Shown piece after piece: positions 44,004 through 53,162 of a stretch of DNA of 64,000 bases. How positions within the stretch are numbered: the stretch's first letter is position 1; each line of letters begins with the position of its first letter. Source of the stretch: Lentisphaeria bacterium (GTDB taxonomy: Bacteria; Verrucomicrobiota; Lentisphaeria; Victivallales; UBA1829); assembly GCA_017456805.1 (NCBI GenBank), contig JAFTIQ010000022.1, positions 67,930-131,929 of the forward strand, written 5' to 3'. The notes beneath the pieces are model-generated. The model was not told where the DNA came from. It ran no database searches and worked only from the letters and a program-made list of their open reading frames with translations. The position numbers and the translations under genes are program-made.

Positions 44004-47000
44004 ATGTTTTCCAGAATTTTTATTGAACGGCCGAGATTTGCAATCGTCATCAGTATCGTGATGGTGCTTGCAGGGCTTATCTCGCTCTATAAATTGCCGG
44101 TTGCTGAATATCCAGAAATCGCACCGCCGTCGCTGTATGTGTGGGCGGAATATACCGGGGCAAGTGCTGAAGTGGTGGCACAGACGGTTGCCATGCCGAT
44201 CGAAGACCAGATCAACGGGGTGGAAGATTTGCTCTACTTCTCCTCCAACTCCAGCGACACCGGTTCTTACAGCTGTAACGTCACGTTCAAGAGTGGAACA
44301 GATACCGATATTGCTCTTGTGAACTTGCAGAACGCAGTGAAACGCGCAGAGCCGAAACTGCCTTCCGAAGTCACAAAACTCGGGGTAAACGTCAACAAAC
44401 GCGGCGGCGATATTCTTGCAATGTTCGCCTTCCTGACAGACGGTTCCACCACCGATATGATGGCGTTGAACAACTACATCGAAACCAATATCAAAGATGC
44501 GATCACCCGAATCGATGGAGTTGCCTCCTGCGAAGTCATGTCTCTGCAGGAATACTCCATGCGTATCTGGCTGGACCCGATCCGGATGTCCGGTCTCGGA
44601 ATCACCGTCGCTGATATTCAGAAAGCGGTTGCCTCCCAGAACATTCAGGCTGCAGCCGGTTCTATCGGAACGGAAAAAAGTAACAAATTCATCAGCTACA
44701 AGCTGAACGTCAAAGGAAGACTTGTTCAGAAAGAAGAATTTGAAAATATCGTTGTCCGCCGGGATAATGACGGCTCAGTAATCTATCTGAAAGATATTGC
44801 AACTGTGGAATTGGGCGCAAGCTCCTACTCCGGCGATACCTTCTACAATGGAAAACAGGTGGTGGGTCTCGGCGTTTACCGTTCTCCTGAAGCAAACGCA
44901 ATGGAAACAGTCAACAAGGTAAAAGAAGAGATCAGAAGATGGGAAAAACGCTTCCCGCAGGGTGTCAGCTATGAAGTTGCATACGACCCGACCCGGTTCA
45001 TCGAAGTGACATTGGAAGAAATCTTCGTAACCATTATTATTGCTCTCCTTCTGGTGGTTCTGATCACCTGGCTGTTCCTGCAGGATTGGCGCGCAACCCT
45101 GATCCCGTCAATTGCAATTCCTGTGGCATTGCTGGGAACATTCCCCTTCATGCTTGCATTCGATTACAGCATCAACGTGCTGACCATGTTTGGTTTGATC
45201 CTCGTGATCGGTTCGTTGTGTGACGACGCGATCGTTGTGGTGGAAAATACTCAGGCGCTGATGGAGCGGGAAGGTTTGTCTCCGAAAGAAGCAGCCATCA
45301 AATGTATGCAGCAGATCACCGGGGCTATTATTGCTACGACTCTTGTTACACTGGCATGTTATACGCCGCTTGCCTTCTATGGCGGTATGGTGGGGAACAT
45401 CTATGTTCAGTTCGCTATGACAATGTGTATCTCTCTCTGTCTTTCCACAGTTGTGGCTATGACATTGAGTCCCGCGCTCTGTGCAACGATTCTCCGGAAA
45501 CCGGATCCCAATGTTCCGTTCTACTTCCGCGGATTCAATAAAGCTCTGGACGGTTCCCGGAAAGTTTACAGTTTCTTCGTGAGATTCCTTGTCCGGAAAT
45601 CACTTGTCACGATCATCCTTTTCGGAATCGTGCTCGGGTTGATCTACTTCCTGTCCACCAAGATGGAAAACAGCTTCCTTCCTGAAGAAGACAAAGGGGT
45701 TATTTTCTGTAACATCGAACTTCCCTCCGGAGCTTCTCTGGAACGTACCGGAAAAGTTCTGAAGCAGATTCAGGATATCTCCCTGAAGATTCCCGGAATC
45801 AATACCTGTATGATGGTTTCCGGATTCAGTCTCCTCTCCGGTCGGGGTGAAAACGTCGGATTGTGTATTCTTCAGCTGGATGACTGGACGGTCCGAACCA
45901 CGCCGGAACTTCAGCTCGGCCACATCAAGAATATCGTCCAGGCACAATTGAGCCAGATTCCTGATGCAAACATCATGTGCTTTACACCGCCAGCCATCAT
46001 GGGGCTTGGCGCAACCGGGGGTGTGACATTCAACCTCTGCGCCATCGGAGATGTCTCTGCCCATGACCTCTCAGCGGAAACCAAGAAGTATCTCTACGCT
46101 TTGAATCAGTCTCCCGCAACGGCATACGCCATGTCCAGCTACAACGCTGATACGCCTCAGATCTATCTGGATTTGAACCGCGAAAAAGCGGAAAGCATGG
46201 GTGTGGATCCGTCCACCGTCTTCATGACCCTGCAAAGCAAACTTGCATCTCTCTACATCAATGACTTTACCTTTATGAACAGAAACTTCAAGGTAAAGAT
46301 GCAGGCTGCGCCCGGACACCGTGTTTCTCTGGATGATATCCGGGATATTCAGGTTCCCAACAGTTCCGGCGAAATGGTTCCGCTCAGCTCCATTGCAACC
46401 TTGAAGTTCACCACCGGACCGCGCCAGATCACCCGTTTCAATAAGATGATCAGTGCGTCAGTGAACTCTCAGGCAGCTCCCGGAGTCAGCTCCAACCAGT
46501 TGATGCTGGCTGCTGAAAACACTCCCATGCCGGAAAATTATCACGTTGAATGGACCGGTCTGAGTTATCAGGAACGGGAAAATGAAGGACAGATCATCTT
46601 CCTGATGGCGCTCGCATTGGTCTTTGCCTACCTGTTCCTTGTGGCGCAGTATGAAAGCTGGATCCTGCCGGTTTCTGTTATGCTGACTGTCTCCTTTGCA
46701 GTGTTGGGAGCATTGATCGGATTGTGGATCATGAAAGAAAACTTGAGTATCTATGCTCAGCTCGGATTGGTGATGCTGATCGGGCTTGCAGCAAAGAACG
46801 CTATTCTGATGGTGGAATTCTCCAAAACAGAACATGAAGCCGGCAAAAATGTGGAAGAAGCCGCACTTTCCGGCGCAAATATGCGTTACCGTGCTGTGCT
46901 CATGACCGCATGGAGCTTCCTGTTCGGGGTGTTCCCGCTGGTGATCGCAACAGGTGCAGGTTCCGGAAGCCGCCGTGCAATCGGGATCACCACCTTCTCC

Positions 47001-47147
47001 GGAATGGCATTTGCCACTGTGGTGGGAATCATCTTCACCCCGGCTCTTTATGCAATATTCCAGCGCATTTGTGACTGGACCATGAAGAAAGTCAGCAAGA
47101 AAAATCCGGGAAAGAAAGAAGTTGAGAAAGAAGCTTCTGCTTCCTGA
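44004..47147 (+). CDS. RND efflux pump permease (AcrB/HAE1 type)
   Basis: Inner-membrane drug/proton antiporter, 1047 residues, the full AcrB length. It has 12 expected transmembrane segments, with the proton-relay Asp pair in TM4 (GSLCDDAIVVVENTQ) and Lys in TM10 (LAAKNAILMVEFSK), the N-terminal FIERPRFAIVISIVMVLAGLISL, and QYESWILPVSVMLTVSFAVLGA near TM9. No TolC-type channel gene is next to it; a terminator follows, so the outer-membrane partner must be encoded elsewhere. Confidence 0.96.
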   Translation: MFSRIFIERPRFAIVISIVMVLAGLISLYKLPVAEYPEIAPPSLYVWAEYTGASAEVVAQTVAMPIEDQINGVEDLLYFSSNSSDTGSYSCNVTFKSGTDTDIALVNLQNAVKRAEPKLPSEVTKLGVNVNKRGGDILAMFAFLTDGSTTDMMALNNYIETNIKDAITRIDGVASCEVMSLQEYSMRIWLDPIRMSGLGITVADIQKAVASQNIQAAAGSIGTEKSNKFISYKLNVKGRLVQKEEFENIVVRRDNDGSVIYLKDIATVELGASSYSGDTFYNGKQVVGLGVYRSPEANAMETVNKVKEEIRRWEKRFPQGVSYEVAYDPTRFIEVTLEEIFVTIIIALLLVVLITWLFLQDWRATLIPSIAIPVALLGTFPFMLAFDYSINVLTMFGLILVIGSLCDDAIVVVENTQALMEREGLSPKEAAIKCMQQITGAIIATTLVTLACYTPLAFYGGMVGNIYVQFAMTMCISLCLSTVVAMTLSPALCATILRKPDPNVPFYFRGFNKALDGSRKVYSFFVRFLVRKSLVTIILFGIVLGLIYFLSTKMENSFLPEEDKGVIFCNIELPSGASLERTGKVLKQIQDISLKIPGINTCMMVSGFSLLSGRGENVGLCILQLDDWTVRTTPELQLGHIKNIVQAQLSQIPDANIMCFTPPAIMGLGATGGVTFNLCAIGDVSAHDLSAETKKYLYALNQSPATAYAMSSYNADTPQIYLDLNREKAESMGVDPSTVFMTLQSKLASLYINDFTFMNRNFKVKMQAAPGHRVSLDDIRDIQVPNSSGEMVPLSSIATLKFTTGPRQITRFNKMISASVNSQAAPGVSSNQLMLAAENTPMPENYHVEWTGLSYQERENEGQIIFLMALALVFAYLFLVAQYESWILPVSVMLTVSFAVLGALIGLWIMKENLSIYAQLGLVMLIGLAAKNAILMVEFSKTEHEAGKNVEEAALSGANMRYRAVLMTAWSFLFGVFPLVIATGAGSGSRRAIGITTFSGMAFATVVGIIFTPALYAIFQRICDWTMKKVSKKNPGKKEVEKEASAS

Positions 47148-47167
47148 TCAGACATTCTGCAAGATCC

Positions 47168-47207
47168 AAAGGCTGTTTCCGGCAAATAACGGGAACAGCC
47201 TTTTTTT
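47168..47207 (+). terminator. Rho-independent terminator of the RND operon
   Basis: GGCTGTTTCC (47171-47180) pairs with GGGAACAGCC (47191-47200), one wobble, loop of 10, followed by seven T. Confidence 0.88.
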
Positions 47208-47295
47208 ATGACCGTTATTTTCCGGGAAAAAAATCTCCGTTCCGGATTTTTGCAAGATATCCGGGACTTTCTTCAGGGGAATTCGGAAAACCTTC

Positions 47296-47323
47296 TTGAA
47301 AAAGCAATAAAACATGATATATT
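47296..47323 (+). promoter_or_regulatory. Promoter of the lipoprotein-yicC-cysE-... unit
   Basis: TTGAAA (47296-47301) and TATATT (47318-47323) at 16 bases, with a TGA extended -10. The leader is about 43 bases. Confidence 0.6.
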
Positions 47324-47372
47324 TCCTTTTAACTGAAAAATTATCGTTTGAGATCAGAACAAGGATAACAGA

Positions 47373-48227
47373 ATGAAAATCAACACAGTCATTGGGATTT
47401 TTGCAGCAGTGATGACACTTCTGTTTTTTACCGGATGTGTAACGGATTACCGGGCAGAAGCAGCAGAGGATGCCAGAGAATATTTATTGGAAAATCTGGA
47501 AGGGCTGACCGTGCTTCAGCAGAACTATATCCGCTATAACGATCCGATCATCCTGAATCAGGAATTGTGGAAAAGCACGGTTCCGGATGCAATTCCGGAT
47601 GCTCATATCGTAACCCGTCATGAACGGAATACCTATGCGGATCCCCGCAGGGATATGATGATGCAATGCTTCGGTTGGCGCGTCCCCGGAATGGAGAAAG
47701 ACGTTTTGGTCGTCGGAACTGCTCAGCGGGATTTCCGGTTCTGGGAAGTCAACCGGATCGTGCTGCGCAGCCGGGAAAAACGGGATCTGGCAGGAAGCAA
47801 GATCAGGAAAAAAGCCATGATGTTTGCAGTTTCCGCTCTGCCTGAATTGAAAGGACAGATCTACCATAAGGTGCGTTTTGCAACGCCGGATGTTCATAAG
47901 ACGATTTTCCTTTTGGATCAGCCCAAAAAGCCGGCAACGCAGGACAGCTGGCTGGACTTTCTGAAAGTTGCAGCGGCAAAAGAACCGCTTCAGATCTCCG
48001 CAGTCTGGATCGATCCGGAAACAAACCAACGGATCGTCGTCACCGGACTTTCCAAGGATGAAAAACTCGGAAACTGGCGTCCGGTAAAAGTATTTGTGAT
48101 CCCTGAAGAAGAAGTCAAAACATATATTGGCTCTAAATATACTGTGTATCCCGATGATTCTGAAGATCCTTTTTCACCGGATTATAAAAAGGAGGGATCA
48201 ACGGGCACAGAGGAATCAAAGGATTAA
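47373..48227 (+). CDS. Putative lipoprotein of unknown function
   Basis: 284 residues, unrecognised. The N-terminus (MKINTVIGIFAAVMTLLFFTGC) is a lipoprotein signal with the acylated Cys at residue 22 (FTGC). The mature part is mixed alpha/beta by eye, with many charged residues and an acidic C-terminal tail (DDSEDPFSPDYKKEGSTGTEESKD). No domain or catalytic motif was identified. It is the first gene of an apparent run to nudC, eight bases before yicC, which does not suggest a function. AAGGATAA precedes the ATG. Confidence 0.72.
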   Translation: MKINTVIGIFAAVMTLLFFTGCVTDYRAEAAEDAREYLLENLEGLTVLQQNYIRYNDPIILNQELWKSTVPDAIPDAHIVTRHERNTYADPRRDMMMQCFGWRVPGMEKDVLVVGTAQRDFRFWEVNRIVLRSREKRDLAGSKIRKKAMMFAVSALPELKGQIYHKVRFATPDVHKTIFLLDQPKKPATQDSWLDFLKVAAAKEPLQISAVWIDPETNQRIVVTGLSKDEKLGNWRPVKVFVIPEEEVKTYIGSKYTVYPDDSEDPFSPDYKKEGSTGTEESKD

Positions 48228-48235
48228 TCAGAAAA

Positions 48236-49111
48236 ATGAAAAGCATGACGGGATTCGGGAGCGCAAGTGCTACGGATACCACCACGGGGATCGGTTTGAA
48301 GGCTGAAATCAGCTCTATCAACAAGAAGCAGTTTGAACTGAAATTGGGACTTTCCCGGGAACTCTCCATGTACGAGATCCCTCTCAGAAGTCTCGTATCT
48401 GAAAAAATTACCAGAGGAGCAGTCACTCTCAGAATTGATTTTCTCCCCGGAGTTTCCAATGAACGCCCCGTGGATTTTTCAAAACTCCATGCGGTTTACA
48501 ACGCGGCAAAACGATTCCAGAAAGAAAATAATATTCCGGGGGAAATCACGATCTCAGATCTGCTTGCACTTCCTGATATGGCTACCGCTGTCTCCGCCGA
48601 CTATTCCGATCCGCTTTATCTCAAGCTTCTGACAGAAGCTGTCACCGGATCGCTGGATAACCTGCTGAATATGCGGTTCCATGAAGGGGAAAAACTGAAA
48701 ACAGATCTGCTTGCACGCATTGATTCCATGGAACAGACAGTCAAACAGATCCAGCCCCTCGCTGCAAAATTGCCGGAACTGCAGAAAGCAAAACTGCTGG
48801 AAAAAATCAAAGATCTGGATATCCCCGTGGAAGAAAATGATGAACGGCTTTTGAAAGAAGCTGTGATCTTCGCCGATAAACTGGATGTCACCGAAGAGAT
48901 CACACGGCTCTTCTGCCATTTCAACCATTTCAGAAAATTGGCGGATTCTCAAAACGCCGTCGGAAGAAGTCTGGATTTTCTCGTTCAGGAAATTTTCCGG
49001 GAATGTAATACGCTCGGAACAAAAGCTGCCTCTCCGGAAATCTCTCCCATGATCGTGGAACTGAAAACCGAGCTGGAAAAGATCAGAGAACAGGTTCAGA
49101 ATATTGAATAA
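48236..49111 (+). CDS. YicC/YloC family endoribonuclease
   Basis: 291 residues. The family N-terminus MTGFGSASA is present after a two-residue lead, followed by EISSINKKQFELKLGLSREL, and the C-terminal domain carries NTLGTKAASPEISPMIVELKTELEKIREQVQNIE, which is the strongly conserved end of YicC proteins. These proteins have recently been described as RNases in E. coli and Bacillus. The gene shares a promoter with the lipoprotein upstream. Confidence 0.92.
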   Translation: MKSMTGFGSASATDTTTGIGLKAEISSINKKQFELKLGLSRELSMYEIPLRSLVSEKITRGAVTLRIDFLPGVSNERPVDFSKLHAVYNAAKRFQKENNIPGEITISDLLALPDMATAVSADYSDPLYLKLLTEAVTGSLDNLLNMRFHEGEKLKTDLLARIDSMEQTVKQIQPLAAKLPELQKAKLLEKIKDLDIPVEENDERLLKEAVIFADKLDVTEEITRLFCHFNHFRKLADSQNAVGRSLDFLVQEIFRECNTLGTKAASPEISPMIVELKTELEKIREQVQNIE

Positions 49112-49141
49112 ACCCCATTATTGAAAGAGGAGTTTATCCTT

Positions 49142-50068
49142 ATGGAAAAATGTATGAAAGCGCTGGAGCAGGATCGGGCACTGGCATTTATCACCCGCCT
49201 CTCCGATCAGCTGGCAGAATCTTATGCCAACGGTCAGGGAGTCAATCATAATGAAGGCAGCAATCTGCCCCGGGAAGCGGAAATTCTTGATATTCTGGAA
49301 AAACTCATGGAACTGATCTTCCCCGGATTCGGAAAACGCGAAGCTCATTCCCTGGCAACCCTCCGGTTCTCCGCCGCAGAAACTGCAGCTTCCGTTTATA
49401 CTCAACTCTCCGATGCCATCAAACGGGCTTACAGTTTCACTTGCAATCTGACAAAGTCATGCAATGCCTGCAACTGCGGAGATCAGGCTGTCAAATCCAC
49501 GGAAAAACTCCTTTCGGAAATCCCGAACCTGAGAAATATTCTGATGAAAGACGTTCAGGCTGCCTATGACGGGGACCCCGCCGCTAAATCTCTGGATGAG
49601 ATCATCCTCAGCTATCCCTGCATCAAAGCTATCATGATCCAGCGGATCGCACACATTCTCTACCGTGACGGCATCCCGCTGATCCCAAGAATCATGGGCG
49701 AATATGCTCACCGGATCACGGCAATTGACATTCATCCCGGTGCAACACTGGGCGAAGGGATCTTCATCGACCACGGAACAGGAGTGGTCATCGGGGAAAC
49801 CGCAACCATCGGGTCCAATGTCAAAATCTATCAGGGCGTTACCCTGGGAGCTCTCTCCTTCCCGAAAGATACCGAAGGAAAAATCATCAAAGGTCAAAAA
49901 CGCCATCCGACCATTGAAGACAATGTGACGATCTATGCCGGAGCCACAATCCTGGGCGATATCGTGATCGGAAAAGATTCCGTGATCGGAGGAAATGTCT
50001 GGCTGACAGAAAGCGTTCCTGCCGGCACAAAAATCACCATTGCAGCCCCGGAACAAATCATCAGGTGA
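49142..50068 (+). CDS. cysE: Serine O-acetyltransferase (EpsC/CysE type)
   Basis: Makes O-acetylserine from serine and acetyl-CoA, the first step of cysteine synthesis. The left-handed beta-helix hexapeptide domain is visible in the C-terminal half (DIHPGATLGEGIFIDHGTG, GETATIGSNVKIYQGVTLGA, PTIEDNVTIYAGATILG). The enzyme is 308 residues with a longer N-terminal helical part than E. coli CysE. That part has four cysteines in twelve residues (C101, C107, C110, C112), which may bind a metal. The start at 49142 follows AGAGGAG; a TTG at 49121 is in frame. No cysK is nearby. Confidence 0.95.
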   Translation: MEKCMKALEQDRALAFITRLSDQLAESYANGQGVNHNEGSNLPREAEILDILEKLMELIFPGFGKREAHSLATLRFSAAETAASVYTQLSDAIKRAYSFTCNLTKSCNACNCGDQAVKSTEKLLSEIPNLRNILMKDVQAAYDGDPAAKSLDEIILSYPCIKAIMIQRIAHILYRDGIPLIPRIMGEYAHRITAIDIHPGATLGEGIFIDHGTGVVIGETATIGSNVKIYQGVTLGALSFPKDTEGKIIKGQKRHPTIEDNVTIYAGATILGDIVIGKDSVIGGNVWLTESVPAGTKITIAAPEQIIR

Positions 50069-50071
50069 GCC

Positions 50072-50767
50072 ATGTCAAAACTTTCTGAACAGCTTATTAA
50101 AGTATTGAACGAAGTGAATGAAACGGCTGCAGCCGCCGGACGGGAACCGGATACGGTCAAACTGCTGGCAGTTTCCAAAACCTTCCCCGCATCAGATGTG
50201 CTGGAAGCATATCAGGCTGGACAAAAAGAGTTTGGAGAAAACCGCGTTCAGGAACTGGAACAGAAAGTCCCGGCTCTTCCCCGGGATATTGTCTGGCATC
50301 TGATCGGACATCTTCAATCAAACAAAGCGGCAAAAGCTGCAGAACTGGCGGATTGGGTCCACTCTGTGGATTCCGTCAAACTGGTCAAAAAGCTCTCTGA
50401 TGCCGCTCAAAAAGCAGGAAAAACATTAAATATTCTTCTCGAAATCAATGTTTCCGGAGAAGAATCCAAATACGGGATCCGTTCCAAAGAAGAGTTGTTC
50501 CAGGTTGCAGAAGCGGCGATTGCTGCTCCGGCGATCCAATGGAAGGGACTCATGACCATGGCACCCGCCGATGCAGAAGGCGAGGAACTGAAAGCCGTTT
50601 TTGCAGGATTGCGCCAAATGCGGGATGAACTGGAACAGAAATATTCCGTCACCCTGCCGGAACTTTCCATGGGAATGAGCGGAGATTATCCCGCAGCAAT
50701 CGCTGAAGGCGCAACAATCGTCCGGATCGGAACCGCAATTTTCGGCGGAAGGGATTATTCAAAATGA
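50072..50767 (+). CDS. PLP homeostasis protein (YggS/PLPBP)
   Basis: 231-residue pyridoxal-phosphate-binding TIM-barrel protein without a known catalytic reaction; in other bacteria its loss disturbs vitamin B6 and amino-acid balance. Landmarks: VKLLAVSKTFPASDV with the PLP Lys, FGENRVQEL, WHLIGHLQSNKAAK, VHSVDS, LEINVSGEESKYG, GLMTMAP and MGMSGDYPAAIAEGATIVRIGTAIFG. It is three bases after cysE and overlaps the next gene by four bases. Confidence 0.96.
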   Translation: MSKLSEQLIKVLNEVNETAAAAGREPDTVKLLAVSKTFPASDVLEAYQAGQKEFGENRVQELEQKVPALPRDIVWHLIGHLQSNKAAKAAELADWVHSVDSVKLVKKLSDAAQKAGKTLNILLEINVSGEESKYGIRSKEELFQVAEAAIAAPAIQWKGLMTMAPADAEGEELKAVFAGLRQMRDELEQKYSVTLPELSMGMSGDYPAAIAEGATIVRIGTAIFGGRDYSK

Positions 50768-52278
50768 AAGCCCGGACCGGAGCAGAGATGAGAGAGCTGG
50801 ACCGGCGCGCTATCGAAGAATGTTCCATCCCCGGGATCTGGCTGATGGAACAGGCAGGACATGCCGTCGCTTCTTATGCCGAACAGCTCGCAAAACCATT
50901 CCGCTTCCCGGATTTCATCCTCCTCGCCGGAAAAGGAAATAACGGCGGGGACGCTTTCATTGCCGCAAGGCTTCTTTCTCAAAAAGGTTATCCCTGTCAA
51001 ATTTATATGACCGCTCACCCGGATTCTCTTGCCGGAGATGCCGCAGAAGCCTTCAGCAGATTGCCGGAATGGATGAGAAAATCCATCCGGAGTGAACTGC
51101 TTCCCCAGGATTTCTCGCCGGAAACCGTGGTGATCGACGGAATCCTCGGAACCGGTGTCACCGGTGCGCCCAGACCTCCGGCTGATACTTGGATCGATCT
51201 GGTCAACCGTTCCGGACAGCCGGTACTTGCCATCGATCTTCCCTCCGGACTGGATTCGGAAACCGGCGATGCCGCATGTTGCATTCAGGCAGATATGACC
51301 GTGACCTTTGCAGCATACAAACGGGGAATGTTTTTCCGCTGCGGACCTCAGGCGTGCGGAATGGTTCATCTTGCCCCCATCGGATTTCCAAAAATCCTGT
51401 TGGAAGAAGATAGTTCCGGTGATACAGAACTTTTTACCGAATACGATTTCCGGAAATGTTACCGGAAAGATCCTCTGGATACCCACAAGAACAAGCGCGG
51501 CAGATTAGTTGTCGCTGGAGGCTCGAAAATATATTCCGGAGCACCATATCTGGCAGCAGTTTCCGCATTGCGCGGAGGTGCCGGGATCGTGGAGCTTCTC
51601 GTTCCGGAGCACGCTGAGAAAAAGAACGCCCCCAATGCCCTGATCGTGCGATCCGTCCCGGATCATGGAACAGGGAACTGGTGTTCCGCCGCAGAAGAAA
51701 TCTTAACGGAATCGCTGGCTCATGCCGATGCCGTTGTATTCGGGCCGGGGCTCACCTCCGATCATGCTGCGCTGGGGATCCTGAAACTGATCCTCAGAAG
51801 CAACCTTCCGCTGGTGCTGGATGCGGACGGTTTGAATCTGCTGGCAGAACACCCGCATCTCTGCAGTCTGCTCCATGAACAAGTGATCCTGACTCCTCAT
51901 CCGGGGGAATTCAAACGGCTTCAGAATGCGTTCGGTCTGCCCTCTTCCGGAAGCCGGAGGGAGCAGGCATACGCATTATCCGTCCACACCGGAGCTGTCG
52001 TTGTATTGAAAGGACAGCATACAGCGGTTGCCTCTCCGGATGGGGTTGTTACATTGAACACCAGCGGAACGCCTGCACTTGCCACGGCTGGAAGCGGAGA
52101 TTGTCTTGCCGGATTGTGTGGAAGTTTCCTTGCGAACGGCTATCCTCCGGCAGAAGCGGCAAGAATGGCAGTCTTTCTTCACGGAAAGGCAGGAGAACGG
52201 GCGGCACAGTCCGGAACACGCGGCGTGATCGCAGATGATTTGCCGGAATTTTACACCATATCAGGAGTTTTTCTTTGA
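50764..52278 (+). CDS. nnr: Bifunctional NAD(P)HX epimerase/dehydratase
   Basis: Repairs hydrated NADH and NADPH. The N-terminal half (about 1-215) is the YjeF_N epimerase (NGGDAFIAARLL, VIDGILGTGVTG, AIDLPSGLD). The C-terminal half (about 225-504) is the ADP-dependent dehydratase of the ribokinase-like fold (GRLVVAGGSKIYSGAPYLAAVSALRGGAGIV, LTPHPGEFKRL, ATAGSGDCLAGLCG). At 504 residues it is the fused form common in bacteria. It overlaps yggS (ATGA) and the NUDIX gene (TTGA), so the three are tightly coupled. Confidence 0.96.
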   Translation: MKARTGAEMRELDRRAIEECSIPGIWLMEQAGHAVASYAEQLAKPFRFPDFILLAGKGNNGGDAFIAARLLSQKGYPCQIYMTAHPDSLAGDAAEAFSRLPEWMRKSIRSELLPQDFSPETVVIDGILGTGVTGAPRPPADTWIDLVNRSGQPVLAIDLPSGLDSETGDAACCIQADMTVTFAAYKRGMFFRCGPQACGMVHLAPIGFPKILLEEDSSGDTELFTEYDFRKCYRKDPLDTHKNKRGRLVVAGGSKIYSGAPYLAAVSALRGGAGIVELLVPEHAEKKNAPNALIVRSVPDHGTGNWCSAAEEILTESLAHADAVVFGPGLTSDHAALGILKLILRSNLPLVLDADGLNLLAEHPHLCSLLHEQVILTPHPGEFKRLQNAFGLPSSGSRREQAYALSVHTGAVVVLKGQHTAVASPDGVVTLNTSGTPALATAGSGDCLAGLCGSFLANGYPPAEAARMAVFLHGKAGERAAQSGTRGVIADDLPEFYTISGVFL

Positions 52279-53075
52279 ATCAGTTCATCCCCTCTCAGAC
52301 GATTATAAATCCCGCTCCGGGAACACTTCCGCCGGAAACATTTCTTTTTGCCTTCCGCAACCGTGATATTCTCATGAACGGCAAATTCCTGCCCCGATTG
52401 GCTGATTTTCAGGGACATCCTATTCCTGCCGGACTTCAGATCGGAACCCTCAACGGAGTCCCATGTCTGGGGATTCCTTTCCCGGAAACAGGAAATTGGG
52501 ATACCCGTCCCCTGCGGGCGGTCATGTTCGAACTGGATGAAGCGACTGTCTGTGCCATCTGCCGGGCAAAGGAGCTGATGTTCTGGCGGAAACGGAAAAA
52601 TTTCTGCGGGACATGCGGCAGAGAATTGACAGATTCCGCGACGGATATTGCAAGGATCTGTCCGGTTTGTCAGGAACGTTATTATCCCCAGATCGCCCCG
52701 GCAGTAATCACAGCGGTTCTGAAAGACGGCAAACTTCTGCTTGCACATAACCGGAACTTCACCTCCGGGGTCCACAGTCTGATTGCCGGATTTGTTGAAT
52801 CGGGCGAAACCCTGGAGCAGGCAGTAGCCCGGGAAATATGGGAAGAGACCTCCATCAAAGTAAAGAACATCCGTTATTATGCCAGCCAGCCCTGGCCTTT
52901 TCCGAATTCGATAATGCTGGGATTTGTTGCGGAATATGAATCCGGTGATCTGAAACCGGACGGAGTGGAACTGGAACATGCCGCCTGGTTTTCTGCCGAT
53001 CATCTTCCGCTTTTGCCGGATCACGGCAGCATTGCACGGAAAATCATTGATGATTTCATCAATAACAAACTCTGA
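52275..53075 (+). CDS. nudC: NAD+ diphosphatase (NudC)
   Basis: 266-residue NUDIX hydrolase acting on NAD(H) and, in E. coli, on NAD-capped RNA. A zinc ribbon (CGTCG...CPVCQ, about residues 111-137) precedes the NUDIX box GFVESGETLEQAVAREIWEET and the NudC-specific SQPWPFP motif. The start codon appears to be TTG at 52275, overlapping the nnr stop, with AGGAG seven bases upstream. Its coupling to the NAD(P)HX repair enzyme puts repair and turnover of NAD in one transcript. Confidence 0.95.
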   Translation: MNQFIPSQTIINPAPGTLPPETFLFAFRNRDILMNGKFLPRLADFQGHPIPAGLQIGTLNGVPCLGIPFPETGNWDTRPLRAVMFELDEATVCAICRAKELMFWRKRKNFCGTCGRELTDSATDIARICPVCQERYYPQIAPAVITAVLKDGKLLLAHNRNFTSGVHSLIAGFVESGETLEQAVAREIWEETSIKVKNIRYYASQPWPFPNSIMLGFVAEYESGDLKPDGVELEHAAWFSADHLPLLPDHGSIARKIIDDFINNKL

Positions 53076-53091
53076 TTGATAAAAAATCCCC

Positions 53092-53120
53092 TTGAAACTC
53101 CCGCAAGATGGATGTATATT
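53092..53120 (+). promoter_or_regulatory. Promoter of alaS
   Basis: TTGAAA (53092-53097) and TATATT (53115-53120) at exactly 17 bases, with TG directly before the -10 box. It starts 17 bases after the nudC stop; the leader is about 36 bases. Confidence 0.65.
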
Positions 53121-53162
53121 ACCGCAGTATAACATGAACAACTTATAACAAAGCAGGTAATT

